From: Heligmosomoides polygyrus polygyrus
Taxonomy: Eukaryota; Nematoda; Chromadorea; Rhabditida; Heligmosomidae
Length of the DNA: 64,000 nt
Direction: 5' to 3'
Assembly (NCBI GenBank): GCA_947396885.1
Contig: OX377205.1
Span: forward strand, 71,272,969 to 71,336,968
Both the position numbers and the translations under genes were made by a program. Below the pieces are notes generated by a model. The model searched no databases. It had not been told where the DNA came from and saw nothing but the letters and a program-made list of their open reading frames with translations. This document shows, piece after piece, positions 45,241 through 55,639 of this stretch. Each line of letters opens with the position of its first letter. The stretch's first letter is position 1.

Positions 45241-45284
45241 CGGTTTATGGTACGTTCATACACGATCGTGGGAAGCCTTTGCGA

Positions 45285-45555
45285 ATTTTTGAAGTTTCCA
45301 ACTCTTCGAATTTAAGGATAAGGATAAGGGTAGGAGTTGACAAACTCCTTTTGGAATACGCGCATTCATCTTCTGTAGGATGTCGCGGAGGACAAGTCGG
45401 TGTTTCGTCCTTCGCAGACAGGTCTGTTATAGAGTCACCGACCCCGATAAGTCCTGTAAAGTTGTCCTGAGTAGCAAATCCGAACCAGGAACCTAGAATC
45501 TGGTGCACGCGACACCCAGCGCGTTCACCGACTGCGCTACCACGCGCTCATAGGC
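45285..45555 (-). repeat. SINE-A copy with recognisable tRNA head
   Basis: On the minus strand the head reads gtggtagcgcagtcggtgaa (A box) and, about 45 nt later, cctggttcggatttgc (B box). The family body and the tail (acatcctacagaagatgaat, ccaaaaggagttt) follow. The head is the clearest evidence that SINE-A is tRNA-derived. Confidence 0.8.
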
Positions 45556-45799
45556 TGATGAATATTCAGAACGAGGCAATCACAGCCGCTCCATGCTTAA
45601 ACAAATTACTTGCAAGAACTACGGACCGTCACACACATCATCATCAGGACCAACCGTAGACATCTGTCCGCCAAATCATCGTTGCGCCCTTTACAGACGT
45701 GTGGGATCCAATCGTAATACGCGGAAAAGTCAACGCGATCACACCTTGCGAGCGTTTAGATGGATCAGATTCATGGGTTATTAATGTAGGACATGCAAG

Positions 45800-45915
45800 C
45801 TGTTAAGCGATGTTATGTTGCGATCAAAACTCTAGCGCTAGGCGGAACTCGAACACGCACCTCCTGCTGAGCGAACGGGAATGCTCATTGCACCATCACC
45901 TGCATACACACCTCG
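45800..45915 (-). repeat. tRNA-derived SINE head (family B)
   Basis: Minus-strand A box ggtgatggtgcaatgagc and B box gtgttcgagttccgcc, then the word ctagcgctagagttttgat. Related to 42,468-42,620. Confidence 0.55.
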
Positions 45916-45980
45916 GAGGACCCATGGGCACCCACTCGCATATCGGAATGAGTCGGCAGCTGATATGAGCAATGGAACCA

Positions 45981-46138
45981 GGGGCCGGATTCAATGACGA
46001 CTAACCCGCGGGTATAAGGGGGAGATATACCCACGATGAAGCCTGCGTCTCTGGCTCTTGCATTATCTCTACCTGAAGCTTATCTCTACCCCTTATACCC
46101 CGCATACCCACGGGTGTAATTATTGATGAACCCGTTCC
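45981..46138. repeat. Palindromic MITE, gggccggattcatcaa family
   Basis: ggggccggattcaatgacg ... cgcgggtataagggg is mirrored by ccccttataccccgcataccc ... attgatgaacccg. Shares end sequence with 24,931 and 51,806. Confidence 0.75.
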
Positions 46139-46139
46139 G

Positions 46140-47130
46140 AGGTGAGCTGAGGGTCTCGATAGAAATATTCAGTTCATTTTCTTTAAGCCTCAGTGGTAAA
46201 GAGGCTGTAAGCTGATGAAACGTGTTTTCCTGCCATCAAAACTCCAGCGCCAGGACGGGCGCGAACCGTGATGGCGGTAGAGTTTTGAGAAAGGGGCGTA
46301 ATGAAATGGCAAGGAGAAATCCTTGCTGAGTGCTCAGTACCGGAGTACTGGTCTCACTAATGCCAACTGCTGTCGTAATCGTTGCATTGTAATGGTGGAA
46401 CGTCGTTCCCCTGAAGACGACGAGACGGTCAAAACGCCGGACTCATGAGATCTCCCCATTAACAACTGGAACAGAAGCGATTATTGACAGCAGTGACGAG
46501 CCTTCGAGATGAGAGCGCCTGCATGTTATTGACTGGTCGCCAACGATCCAGTCGCGTCATCTAGCATCGATCTCTGTCATGATCTTCTACGGTAGCGCGG
46601 GAGAAGGAACTGGCAGGAGCCTTCCCATGTCTTCCAGTATTCGACTGGTATGAGCTGGTCGTTGTTGTACAATCTGATCATCCCAGTTTGCCTCCCACCC
46701 CTGCTGGTTTGAGTCTGGTCTGAGCTTGATTACATCCAGTGAGCCAGAATTATCCAAGCTCTTCGAGTCTCCCGATCTGAGTTGGTCATCGAATTCTTGA
46801 CTTTCTCGAAGCGGACGAAGCAATTACCTACATGTCTTCGTTCCTTCGTCGAATACAGTGATGCATGCGCTCAACATTTAGCCCAAGAGTTCAGGTACGA
46901 ATTGTGGAAGAACGAGGCACGAAGGCGGTCTCGTGAAAGCTGTCTCTCTAGCTGGCAGCACCGATCAAGAGCGGCCCATGTCGAGCTTCTGTGAAAGTTC
47001 CTGGAGGGCCAATTGAATGCTGGCCTTAAGTGAGCCGCGGGGGAGTGGTGGCTTAGGTTATATTGTAACGCTTCCGTACAACAGATATGCGCTCGATGTA
47101 GGCTGTATGTTATTGAGATGGCATACTACG
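46140..47130. other. No gene; one reversed copy of the gacgttt motif
   Basis: 46,401-46,460 carries ctgaagacgacgagacgg then tcaaaacgccgg, the reverse complement form of the dispersed motif at 39.56 kb. A SINE family B tail word is at 46,240. No exon recognised. Confidence 0.45.
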
Positions 47131-47589
47131 AATATATTGGGCTGTCGCAATATTAAACTTCGTTTTGATGTATATAAACAAATAGTTTTTTTAAACGTAA
47201 ATCATTCCGTCTCAGGGACAGCGACACATACCGTTCCGTAGATTTTCCCCTGCTCTCTCAAAAAAAAAATGTGGATGTCGCTCTAATTTTTCCAGCCAAC
47301 CTTTTCCAGGGCTCCATAAAACCATGAACCGACACAATCATTGAGTCATCACGCTTTGCAGATTTAAATTGGGACATTCTGCGACAGAGACATCCTGCAA
47401 CCCTAGCAGCGCTTTTTGGGACGGACTGTTTTTGCGAATGAACGGTGAGGCTCTGCTTCGAAAAAATCGCTTCTGGCGATTTTGATCTTGAAGGATAATC
47501 GGGTCGCGGGCGCAGGTCGTCGTTCGACGATGAAGTTTTGAGGAGGCCCGTCTAAGCAAGTCCGGAGACGAGTAAGTTAGCAGAGGAAC

Positions 47590-48330
47590 TTGGCTCACAT
47601 CATAGTACGGTAGCAAGACATCTGGCGAGAATCGGCAAAGCGAAGGAGATACCGAAGTGGTGCCTCATGAGGTGACCGATAAGCAGCGTGCGGCGCGTCT
47701 TGACACTTGCTCCACCAGTTCGCTTTAAGAATGAGTCTTCTGTAAGCCGTATCATAGCTGTAGATGAAAAATGGGTCCTTTACGATAACACAATAACGGA
47801 TTTGTCTGAGTAGAAAAGATGCTCCTCCACCATCCCTTCCTAAATCCAACCTTCACCCTAAAAAGTTATACTTATTTTGTCGTGTTGTAAAGGTGTAATC
47901 CATTGCAGCTTTTTGAAACCTGGTCAAGAAGTCACAGCAGAGTCTTTCTGCTGTGACTTCTTGACCAGGTTGAATGGTCAATGAGAAGTTGCAAAAATTG
48001 TGGCCGGCAGTGGAGAATAGAGGAGGGCCGCTCCTGTTCCAGGACAACGCAAGGCCAACACGTCACAAATCACTTGGCGAAAATTGACCAATTTAGGTAT
48101 CGAAGTTCTCCCTCACTCATCATATCCTCCCGACCTTTTCCCCATTGTCTATCACGTTTCTCGAGCTCTTAACTCTCATTTGCATCAGAAACAATTCACT
48201 AATTTGGCCGATGTTGAACATGCCACCCTTGATTTCGTTAATTCCTGTGATGTCAGTTTCTGTTGTAAAGGCTTCAATACCCGTTCGATGGCAAAAGCGT
48301 ATGGATTGTGAAGGTTTTTACACCGATTAA
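47590..48330 (+). pseudogene. Mariner transposase, degenerate
   Basis: Recognisable pieces in shifting frames: an IIVR HTH-end segment near 47,600, RIIAVDEKWVLYDN (first catalytic Asp, about 47,752-47,795), NEKLQKLWPAVENRGGPLLF followed by QDNARPT (second Asp), GIEVLPHSSYPPDLFPIVYH where the third Asp has become Val, then LNSHLHQKQFTNLADVE and VDCEG-like end. The 25-bp perfect palindrome at 47,917-47,971 falls within the coding part. Inactive. Confidence 0.8.
47917..47971. repeat. Perfect 25-bp palindrome inside the mariner
   Basis: aacctggtcaagaagtcaca and onward to 47,941 is exactly complementary to 47,947-47,971, with a 5-nt loop. Translated in frame, the hairpin reads PGQEVTAES then CCDFLTRLN, so both arms are coding. 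Confidence 0.95.
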
Positions 48331-48409
48331 CAAAATTGTGTTTAAGCCCAGTTATCGCAGTTTAAAGTATCGGTCCGTTTCGGCGATTAATTTTGCGACA
48401 GCCCAGTGG

Positions 48410-49240
48410 CATGAGTTCATATATACTTGAAACAGAAGCTGGAGCAATACAGGTAGGGGTGTGCACTGGCGGTGAGCTTTCTTGCCTGTTTGCATACTAG
48501 AACTCACTATTCTAACACAATCTTACTGCGGGGGTAGGCTTCAACTAGGAAAGCTAGGAAAACTGAATATTCCATCCTATCGTAGGTTGTATGTGGAAAA
48601 TGTACAGGCCTAACAAGGACTACACCCTACCCCCCCCCCAACCCGTATTTCGCCCATAAGCTTAACAGATGGATGACCAGAGAAGATCGCAGCACTCGTG
48701 AGCCATGTCGTCAAGGAGGGCGATCGGCCCCCTGGCATGCGCCACGCGCCCTCTCTAGGTGCTACGTTGTGGTGATCACTTGAGTTTGATGTCGACCTAC
48801 GTCGCATTTAGAGAGGGAGCTACTACATATATGTATTTACAACGGTACGCTGTTAGTAAATCCATTTTCAGACGGGCTCCTCGCGTGTGGACGATTCTGA
48901 CTGAAAGGATGAAGTCAAATAGAAGCCGGGCGCAAGCATTAGTGAACCGGAAGTCAAGTCTGACAATGAAAGCCGATATCACGGCTAGGAAGGTCGATAA
49001 TATTGATCGATATTAATTGCCTGATCGAATTAATCGACGTTGATTGCCTGATCAGAAATCTCCATACTCCCTCCCCACCAACCCGTGAAGCCCCTCGGTC
49101 GGCCGCCATAATCCACAACTCCCAAACCGTGTCGAAGTGTTTTTTGTACTTTCCACCAACTGCCCGGATTTTCCGCTGATCATCTCTCCTATTTTATAAC
49201 TAATTTCGGCAACGGCGCCAATCGATAGCTCTCAGGGCGT
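48410..49240. other. No gene; end of a tandem-repeat relative
   Basis: 49,010-49,245 resembles the right end of the tandem array at 53,220-53,300 (ctcctattttataactaat, ggcgccaatcgata, gcgttattatata). Nothing else recognised. Confidence 0.45.
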
Positions 49241-49250
49241 TATTATATAT

Positions 49251-50105
49251 ATACTATTTTCAGTTGAAATTCAACGTTTGTCAAATCAAATTCAGCCTTT
49301 TTCAAATCGAATTCAACGTTTTCAAATCGAATTCAACGTTTTTCAGATCATATTCAACGTTCTTGTGGAATTTTTCTCGTATCATATAAACGGATCTCTC
49401 CACTCTTTCTTGTCATTGGGCGATTTGCCAAGTCTGCAGGCAACATGAGCAATGATCAGCAAGACGTTCAACAAAGCCAGCGACGCGGTTGATATGTACA
49501 GTCAAGCGGCTCGGAGTCAGAAGGAGATCTTGGTCAAGCTGGTGTTCGTCAACGGAAGCACCACACCCGAAGCTGCTCAGATTGCTGGTTGGTGTCAATG
49601 AGAACACTGCACGAAGCATTATCAACTCCTACAAACAAAAAGGCGAAATGGTTGAAAAGGCGAAGTAGAAGACAAGGCGAAATAGTTCTAATTTTCTAAC
49701 AGTTCTAATAGTAGAGAAGACCAAATAGCTGTAATTTTCCTTGGATAGCCTACCGTTCTAATTTTGGTTGGATAGCCTTCTGTTATAATTTTCTTCCTTA
49801 AAAATTAATTCTACTAGAATCTAGTAATTAATTCTACTAGAATCTCAGTCTAATTTCCTTCCGTTGTATGTTGGATAGCCCTCAGTTTTTTGAGGAGAAG
49901 TAATCATTTAAACGTACAACTTGCAAAGAAGACGTGAAATTTGACTTGAAGGTCGTTGAAATTGATTTGAAAAAACCTTAAATTGGTTTGAAAAACGTTG
50001 AATTCGGTTTGAAAAACGCTGGATTTGATTTGAAAACGTTGAATTCGGTTTGAAAAACGCAGAATTTTGCTTGAAAAACGTTGAATTTCAACTTAAAATG
50101 GTATA
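49251..50105 (+). mobile_element. TIR DNA transposon, 855 bp, with subterminal arrays
   Basis: The ends atactattttcagttgaaa (49,251) and its inverted counterpart (acttaaaatggtatagt at 50,105) are followed on both sides by tandem words of about 20-25 bp (aatcgaattcaacgttttc on the left, gttgaattcggtttgaaaaa on the right), mirror-arranged. The centre holds a helix-turn-helix relic. TA-rich ends suggest a Tc1/mariner-type TA target, not proven. Confidence 0.8.
49470..49672 (+). pseudogene. Transposase-type helix-turn-helix relic
   Basis: Reads RSQKEILVKLVFVNGSTTPEAAQIAG, then, after a one-base insertion near 49,590, GVNENTARSIINSYKQKGEM and VEKAK with a stop. The pattern of a first helix, EAA.I.G, then N.NTAR.I...Y...G is a homeodomain-like HTH as in Tc1/pogo-type transposases. 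The catalytic domain is gone. Confidence 0.6.
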
Positions 50106-50109
50106 GTAT

Positions 50110-51800
50110 GGTTACGTCACAGACACTGAAAACTGACAAAAAGTAGGAAAACGTTTCGGTTGACCCATTTCACTGCACTATCTGATATACGCATACGAAG
50201 AATAAGCCATCGATCTGTCAGTAGCGCAGAGGTTGGTTGTCGAGCGATGAAATGTTTCGGTGATATGAGAAATGAGTCGGAATAATTCGATCGATTTTGC
50301 ACGACTTCCTGAACACGTTACCATGATAAAAGAAGCCCCAGTACAAACGAAGTACTCTCCTGAAAGTAGACGAATACTCACGCTATTGACACGAAAATCA
50401 GACATCACCTTGTAACGGTTTATTCACAAAGGCAGCAATACACTCATTAACAGAACATCAATGCTACAGTATAACGTAGGAAAACTGAACGAAATAGTTT
50501 CAGACAGATAGGTCCTTAAGATAAGCATTTCACAGAGAAGACGTCAAGGGGTATCGACAGGCAGAACGCATACGATGTTCCATCATTGCGCACTTGGCGC
50601 AGGTAGAACCTGACTTTCACCACTGTGATACAGAAACGCGTGCGCTAGTAAGGCCCGGTGTCCACAGCGTAGTGAAGTTGTAACCAGAGAAGTTATTGTC
50701 GAACTAGCAGAGCCAATACCGAGCCAGTTGTTGCTGAACTACGACCCAAACTTAACCCTATGTACCGTGAGCAACTTTTGAGCATTTCGAAAGAATACAA
50801 TGAAAGACAACAATTAATAGAAGACGACCAAGTGCTCTTTCTAGGAGGGATTCTAGCCAAACAGTTTTTGTCCTACGCTGAACTTCAATCATATTAAAAA
50901 AAAAGACTGTCATAGAACTGCAATGAGGCATTCTAAAAAAAGCAACCACGTCAGATTGTAAAAGCTAGAAATCTCTATGCGCTTTAGCAATCTGCATCAT
51001 GCGACGAGCGTGAGACGTTCGCAGAACAATGGAGGACAGCGAGTCACCAGGAAAGTGCGTCACGTCTGAATGTAGTACTTTCATTCGGCTGAAATGCCGG
51101 CAAGGACACTGACCCTCAAAACTTTCACAGCAGTTACATGGGCTCACAAACCCACCCTGGACAAGCCGAACTCATCTGGAGATTGCATCTAAGGTGTCCT
51201 AAACATTATTCTCAATGGTCATGGAATTCTTTTTCTTCTGGTTACGAAACAATCGTCAAGGGTATTTTCGTGAGCGAGGTATTTTTAGTCATTTTGAACA
51301 TTGAATTGCAGTAAAACTCTCCGATGTGCTCGGCGTCAAAATGCGCCTTATCTCCTCTCCTCATGTCGAACTTACTTAATAACTAACAGTTTCAGTGCCA
51401 CTCACATGAAGTTCTGCATTCGAGAGATGCAGAGCTTTCTACACGCTGCTGAACCTTCTGAACCTTCATTTTGAAAAGCGATTCTGCTTAGCGAAGAATG
51501 ACTGAAAGTTTGAGAAACTAATTTCTCGATATTGAATTAAAAGTTGGTCTACAAATGAATATTGACCTCGGAAACACGAGAAACGAACTACGGTATCTAA
51601 TAGGGGAAGAAAGAGAAATTCGAAGAAAAACACAACCGTCGCCAAACTACTGGCAATGGCAATGGCAATGGTATCAGGTAGCAGCGGCACTTCAAGATGA
51701 AATAGACATAACAAGTGCTTCGACAAGCCTATCGGCATGCCTCGCAAGCTGCTCTGCTTAAGCAGCTTATTATGTTCCAACCTTGTTCTACCTTCCTTAA
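50110..51800. other. No gene recognised
   Basis: No family signals. A short ggcaat repeat lies at 51,652-51,670. Confidence 0.4.
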
Positions 51801-51805
51801 GATCA

Positions 51806-51944
51806 GGGGCCAGATTTATCAATCGCTTACCGGCCGGTTACGGTGAAAAGTACCGCCAAAGCCTAGATACCGAGATTCATTAGCATCAGGTTTGGCGGTA
51901 CTTTTCACCGTTACCGGCCAGCAAGCGACTGATGAACCTGACTG
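51806..51944. repeat. Palindromic MITE, gggccggattcatcaa family
   Basis: ggggccagatttatcaatcg ... ggtgaaaagtaccgccaaa is mirrored by tttggcggtacttttcacc ... cgactgatgaacctg. The arms are about 55 bp with few mismatches. Confidence 0.85.
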
Positions 51945-52314
51945 CAGTATAGCAGTTTTGCGGTATGAAGCCATCTAGACCCCTTCCCTCCACTACGCTC
52001 AACATCAGCATCATCTCCATACGGTTGAGTGATGTCGATGCTTGTGCTAATCAGTGCCTTCGTCCCTTAAGTTCCTCGACGAGAACCCTCCTGATGTCCC
52101 AAAGCACGGCCCCTTCACTCTAGCGCCACGTTGACTAGAGGCACCTTCGCTTCTCGTCGTCAAACGGTCAACCTCAGGCAAAAACCGACATTTTCGATAA
52201 GAACTCAGCGTCTGCTCAATTTTGGTCACACGGCGGAATGCCTTTTTGTCAGAACGGAAGATTCCCATCGCTCCTAATACTATGCTGGGCGAAAATTTCC
52301 CTCCACACTTATCT

Positions 52315-52640
52315 GGCTTGGTCCTGTATTACTAGCACTGGTCCCCCACTACTGGATCTGGTCCCATATTACTGGGATTGACCCCCCCCCCCATTACTGG
52401 TCCCCTTTACTGGAGCTGATCCCTCATTACTGGTCCCCTTATTGGAGCTGGTCCCCATTACTGGTACTGTCTCTCAATACTGCTCCCCCTTCTTGCTGGA
52501 ACTGCTCTCCCACTACTGGTCCTCCCTTCCCGGAGATGTTCCCCACTACTGGTTCCTCTTTAGTGGAACTCGTCCCCCATTTACTGGTAGTGGCCCCTTT
52601 CTGGAACTGATTTCCCACTACTGCCCCCGTCCCTCCCCTT
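52315..52640. repeat. Minisatellite of ctggtcccc-actactgg units
   Basis: Roughly 15-20 imperfect units of about 15-20 bp (tactggtcccc, tggagctg). The long frame across it is a by-product of the repeat. Confidence 0.85.
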
Positions 52641-52719
52641 TAGCGGACGACGTGTTACTGAATCCAGAAGCACGTTGGGCGATGTGTTCTACACGTCTTC
52701 TGAATTCCCAGTCACGTAG

Positions 52720-53300
52720 AAGACGTCTGGATATTCTCCGCTATTTTTGCACCCCGTCATTTCTCCTATTTTCGCCAATCGAAACGACAACGAGGTCCAC
52801 AAAAAATTGATAACTTGATCAAATCGATTGAGGCGATCGGTACTTCAAAAACGAACCCCAGATTCGTGTTCAGCGACCTCGACTACCCCCGCTGTTGGAG
52901 TTTCTGACCGCCTGAACGACATCCACAAAAAAATCGATAATTTGATCAATATCGATTGATGGCGATCGTTACAACAAAAACGAACTTTGGATTCGTGCTC
53001 GGCGACCTGGACTGGCCCAGGACAAAAGTTTCCAGGCAGGTGGAACACATCTAGGTGTTTTCCGCTATTTTCGTGAACCGTAATTTGATCAATATCGATT
53101 GATGCCAATCGATGCTTCAAAAACGGACTTGAGATTCGGGTTCAGCGACGCCGATCGCCCCAGGGCTAAAGTTCCCAGGCAGGTAGAAGACGTCTGGGTA
53201 TTTTTCGCTCTTTTCCCCCCAGTTTTCCCCTTATTTTATGACTAATTTCTGCAGCGGCGCCGATCGATATTATGACTCATCGCCTAGCGCGTTATTATAG
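52720..53300. repeat. Tandem array, units of about 125-130 bp
   Basis: Three diverged units, each with gtctggatatt-type start, cgataatttgatcaatatcg, caaaaacgaac, agattcgtgttcagcgacc and a ccccagggc block. Single relatives are at 12.2 and 49.1 kb. Confidence 0.75.
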
Positions 53301-53350
53301 AGCATGATAAATAGTAAGAAAACAAGTTTAGCTTCTGCCGAATCCTTGGT

Positions 53351-53405
53351 GCAAACGATATAGAGTCAGCCTTCGGAGCTCGAAGGCTGACTCTATATCG
53401 TTTGC
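53351..53405. repeat. Perfect 25-bp palindrome
   Basis: gcaaacgatatagagtcagc and onward to 53,375 is exactly complementary to 53,381-53,405, with a 5-nt loop. Not part of a recognised element. Confidence 0.95.
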
Positions 53406-53409
53406 CTAT

Positions 53410-54940
53410 TTTCCCTCTTTGCCTCATTTCTTACTACTTACTTGGAGGATCGAGAATATTGCTACAGCATTCGTTCTTGCCGTTTCGGCATAGCGTTGAG
53501 GCAGATCTCTTGTAAGCTTCATAGTTTGCAAGAATGGAGCTGCGCTGCTCAGGGCCGAAATAGACTCAGTCCACACCCAATTTTAGAACCCATTCTCGCT
53601 CTAGATATGCAGTCGAGAACGGCGCGCAAGCATACCTTTAGATATTATATTTTATATGTATATATTATATTTTGTATTTATGTATATATATTTTTATATA
53701 TTTATAGGAATTTGGCTGTTGATGACGTTGGGGTAATGTCTAACCATTGCAGCGAATCTCACCCAGGCAAATTTTTGCCGTTCAACACGGGATGCAGTGG
53801 CAGGAGGAAAACGGAGAGATCTCCGGTCTAGCCATCTCGCGACAGCTTCTTTTAACTGTCCAATATCTACTCCAATTACCGACTTTAGTCCACAGGTGAG
53901 TTGGCTCGTTTGGAACTGGGGATATCCTGTAGACCTTGTGGCCAGTACATATAATGTTGTGAAAAGCCATGCTGTACGACTAGATGAGCGTGATGCAACA
54001 ATGAGACTGGTGGCAGTGATAGCAAATCCTCAGACAATCCATCGGGTGAACCGCAGACCGAACCGCCCCCAATCAACCTGGCCGTCCAAACGGCGGACGT
54101 CCGGCGGGGGCATGGCATGGGCGTAACACCCTGCGTTTGCCCCGAAACAAACACGGAGTGATCGCCGTTTGCACAGACAGATTGATAAGGAGCGCTCTGA
54201 TTCGTGATTCACAAGCCAGCTTTAGGTGAGATCATTATCATCGGCGTATCGACGGCGATAGGTCGTAAGTCCACAGCTACATCATTTATTTTGTCCTTCT
54301 CAATCAACAACATTTGGTGTTAAGGGCTCCGGAGGAGCGAGTCAACATGTAAGTCACCCGAATACGGCATGTTGTGTTGCACGAAGATGAAAGTTTTATG
54401 CAGTATAGACGTGTTCTACCCTTGTGCTGTACTAATGATGAGTTAAACCACTACTTATGAATATGGAAGTTTTCCTTCTTACGAAGGAGTATGATCACTT
54501 AGTGCTGCAACCCTAGTAGGTGGTGGATGCTCTTAAAAGATCACATAAGAACTGTACGGGTTCTGTACTGAAATATGTAAACTCACTCTTTCCGTAGAAA
54601 ACAACTGCACTAACGAAAGCAAAAAAAAACATAAAAAATGGAAATATATAACATTTGAGAGCTATTTCGGGACGTCTTCAAACAATTATTCCTACTTACG
54701 GGGACCTAAAATTAGATTTGCTAGTTTGTGCGTAAAAGGTTGACTGAATGCGTCTTAGCTGTTTTCTATTTTACTGGTGTTGTATGCTCTGCTCCTGAAA
54801 GAAGATCCGTTCTCGATATAGTTGAAGTGCGGGAGTCACTCTTACTAAATTAGCATCAAGAACGTTTTTTAAAGTTCCCCCTCCGGACTAGGAACTCGGA
54901 AACTGAGTCTATCTGGGAAACGATGTTGGCGGAATTGACG
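53410..54940. other. No gene; SINE-D piece and AT-rich tract
   Basis: 53,435-53,520 resembles the SINE-D body. 53,635-53,710 is a tatata-rich tract. 54,045-54,180 has words also found at 58,955-59,130 (gaaccgcagacc, tttgccccgaaac). No exon recognised. Confidence 0.45.
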
Positions 54941-54948
54941 CATTTCTA

Positions 54949-55600
54949 TTAGGTTGGTGCATAAATTCTCGGACATTTGATCCCTCCTGAATTGAAAGCG
55001 CATTTTCCCGCCAAATTTCTTACATTACAACGCGTAAATGATCGATCGATAGAAAAAGGAAAGGGCTACAAAACTGTTTCTAACATTTACTTCTTCGTTG
55101 TTAACGTCAGCTATTATGGCTAAGCAATTCATCCCAACTGAGACGCATATTCGGTACGTCATGTTATTCCTGCATCAATCTGGCCTCAATGCCAACGAAT
55201 CGCATCGTCGCCTGAAGGATGTTTACAACGAGAGTGCTCCTGCTCGAAGTACTGTGTACCGGTGGTTCTCGAAGTTTGCAGTTGGTGAATTCTCCGTTGA
55301 AGACAATGAACGAGAAGGGCGCCCGATGACACTGGATTTGGATGGCCTCCGAAGTAGAGTTGAAGCGGACCCATACCAAACCACTCGCGAACTATCAAGC
55401 ACTCTTGGTGTTATTCACTTAACAGTCGTTCGAGGATTGAAGTCGATTGGCAAGGTGCAAAAATTGGGTCGCTCGGTACCTCACGACTTGACACAATATG
55501 ACATGGATCGCAGAGCCGATGTCGCTCTGTCTCTCCTTACCCTCAGACGTACCCACGGATGGCTGGACAACCTTGTCACCGGTGATGAAAAGTGGATACT
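54949..55600 (+). mobile_element. Mariner, left part, interrupted at 55,600
   Basis: A TA dinucleotide precedes the typical terminal sequence ttaggttggtgcataaat at 54,949. The transposase frame starts at 55,116 (or 55,098). The element is cut at 55,600 by the RTE-like insertion and resumes at 58,131 or 58,140. No right terminal repeat was found. Confidence 0.88.
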
Positions 55601-55613
55601 TATTTTACATTGA
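55098..55613 (+). pseudogene. Mariner transposase, N-terminal half
   Basis: The frame has the mariner N-terminal HTH pair: QFIPTETHIRYVMLFLHQSG, NANESHRRLKDVYNES, then STVYRWFSKFAVGEFSVED. Next come EGRP, the second HTH (LSSTLGVIHLTVVRGLKSIG) and NLVTGDEKWI with the first catalytic Asp. It then runs into the insertion and stops after three foreign codons. Up to that point it has no stop or frameshift, so the copy was quite young when interrupted. Confidence 0.92.
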
Positions 55614-55639
55614 TACTTTGATGGTCCCTTCGTCATGGA

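Larger units (their letters stand above)
47137..48406 (+). mobile_element. Full-length mariner element, degenerate
   Basis: The ends ttgggctgtcgcaatattaa (47,137) and ttaattttgcgacagccca (ending about 48,405) are inverted repeats. The length, about 1,270 bp, is that of a complete mariner. TA precedes the left end; the right TA is mutated. The transposase is encoded on the plus strand but is broken by many frameshifts and stops. Confidence 0.85.

Noticed and set aside
52442..52810. 122-codon frame rich in repeated Leu, Ser and Tyr segments
   Set aside because: Translation product of the ctggtcccc minisatellite.
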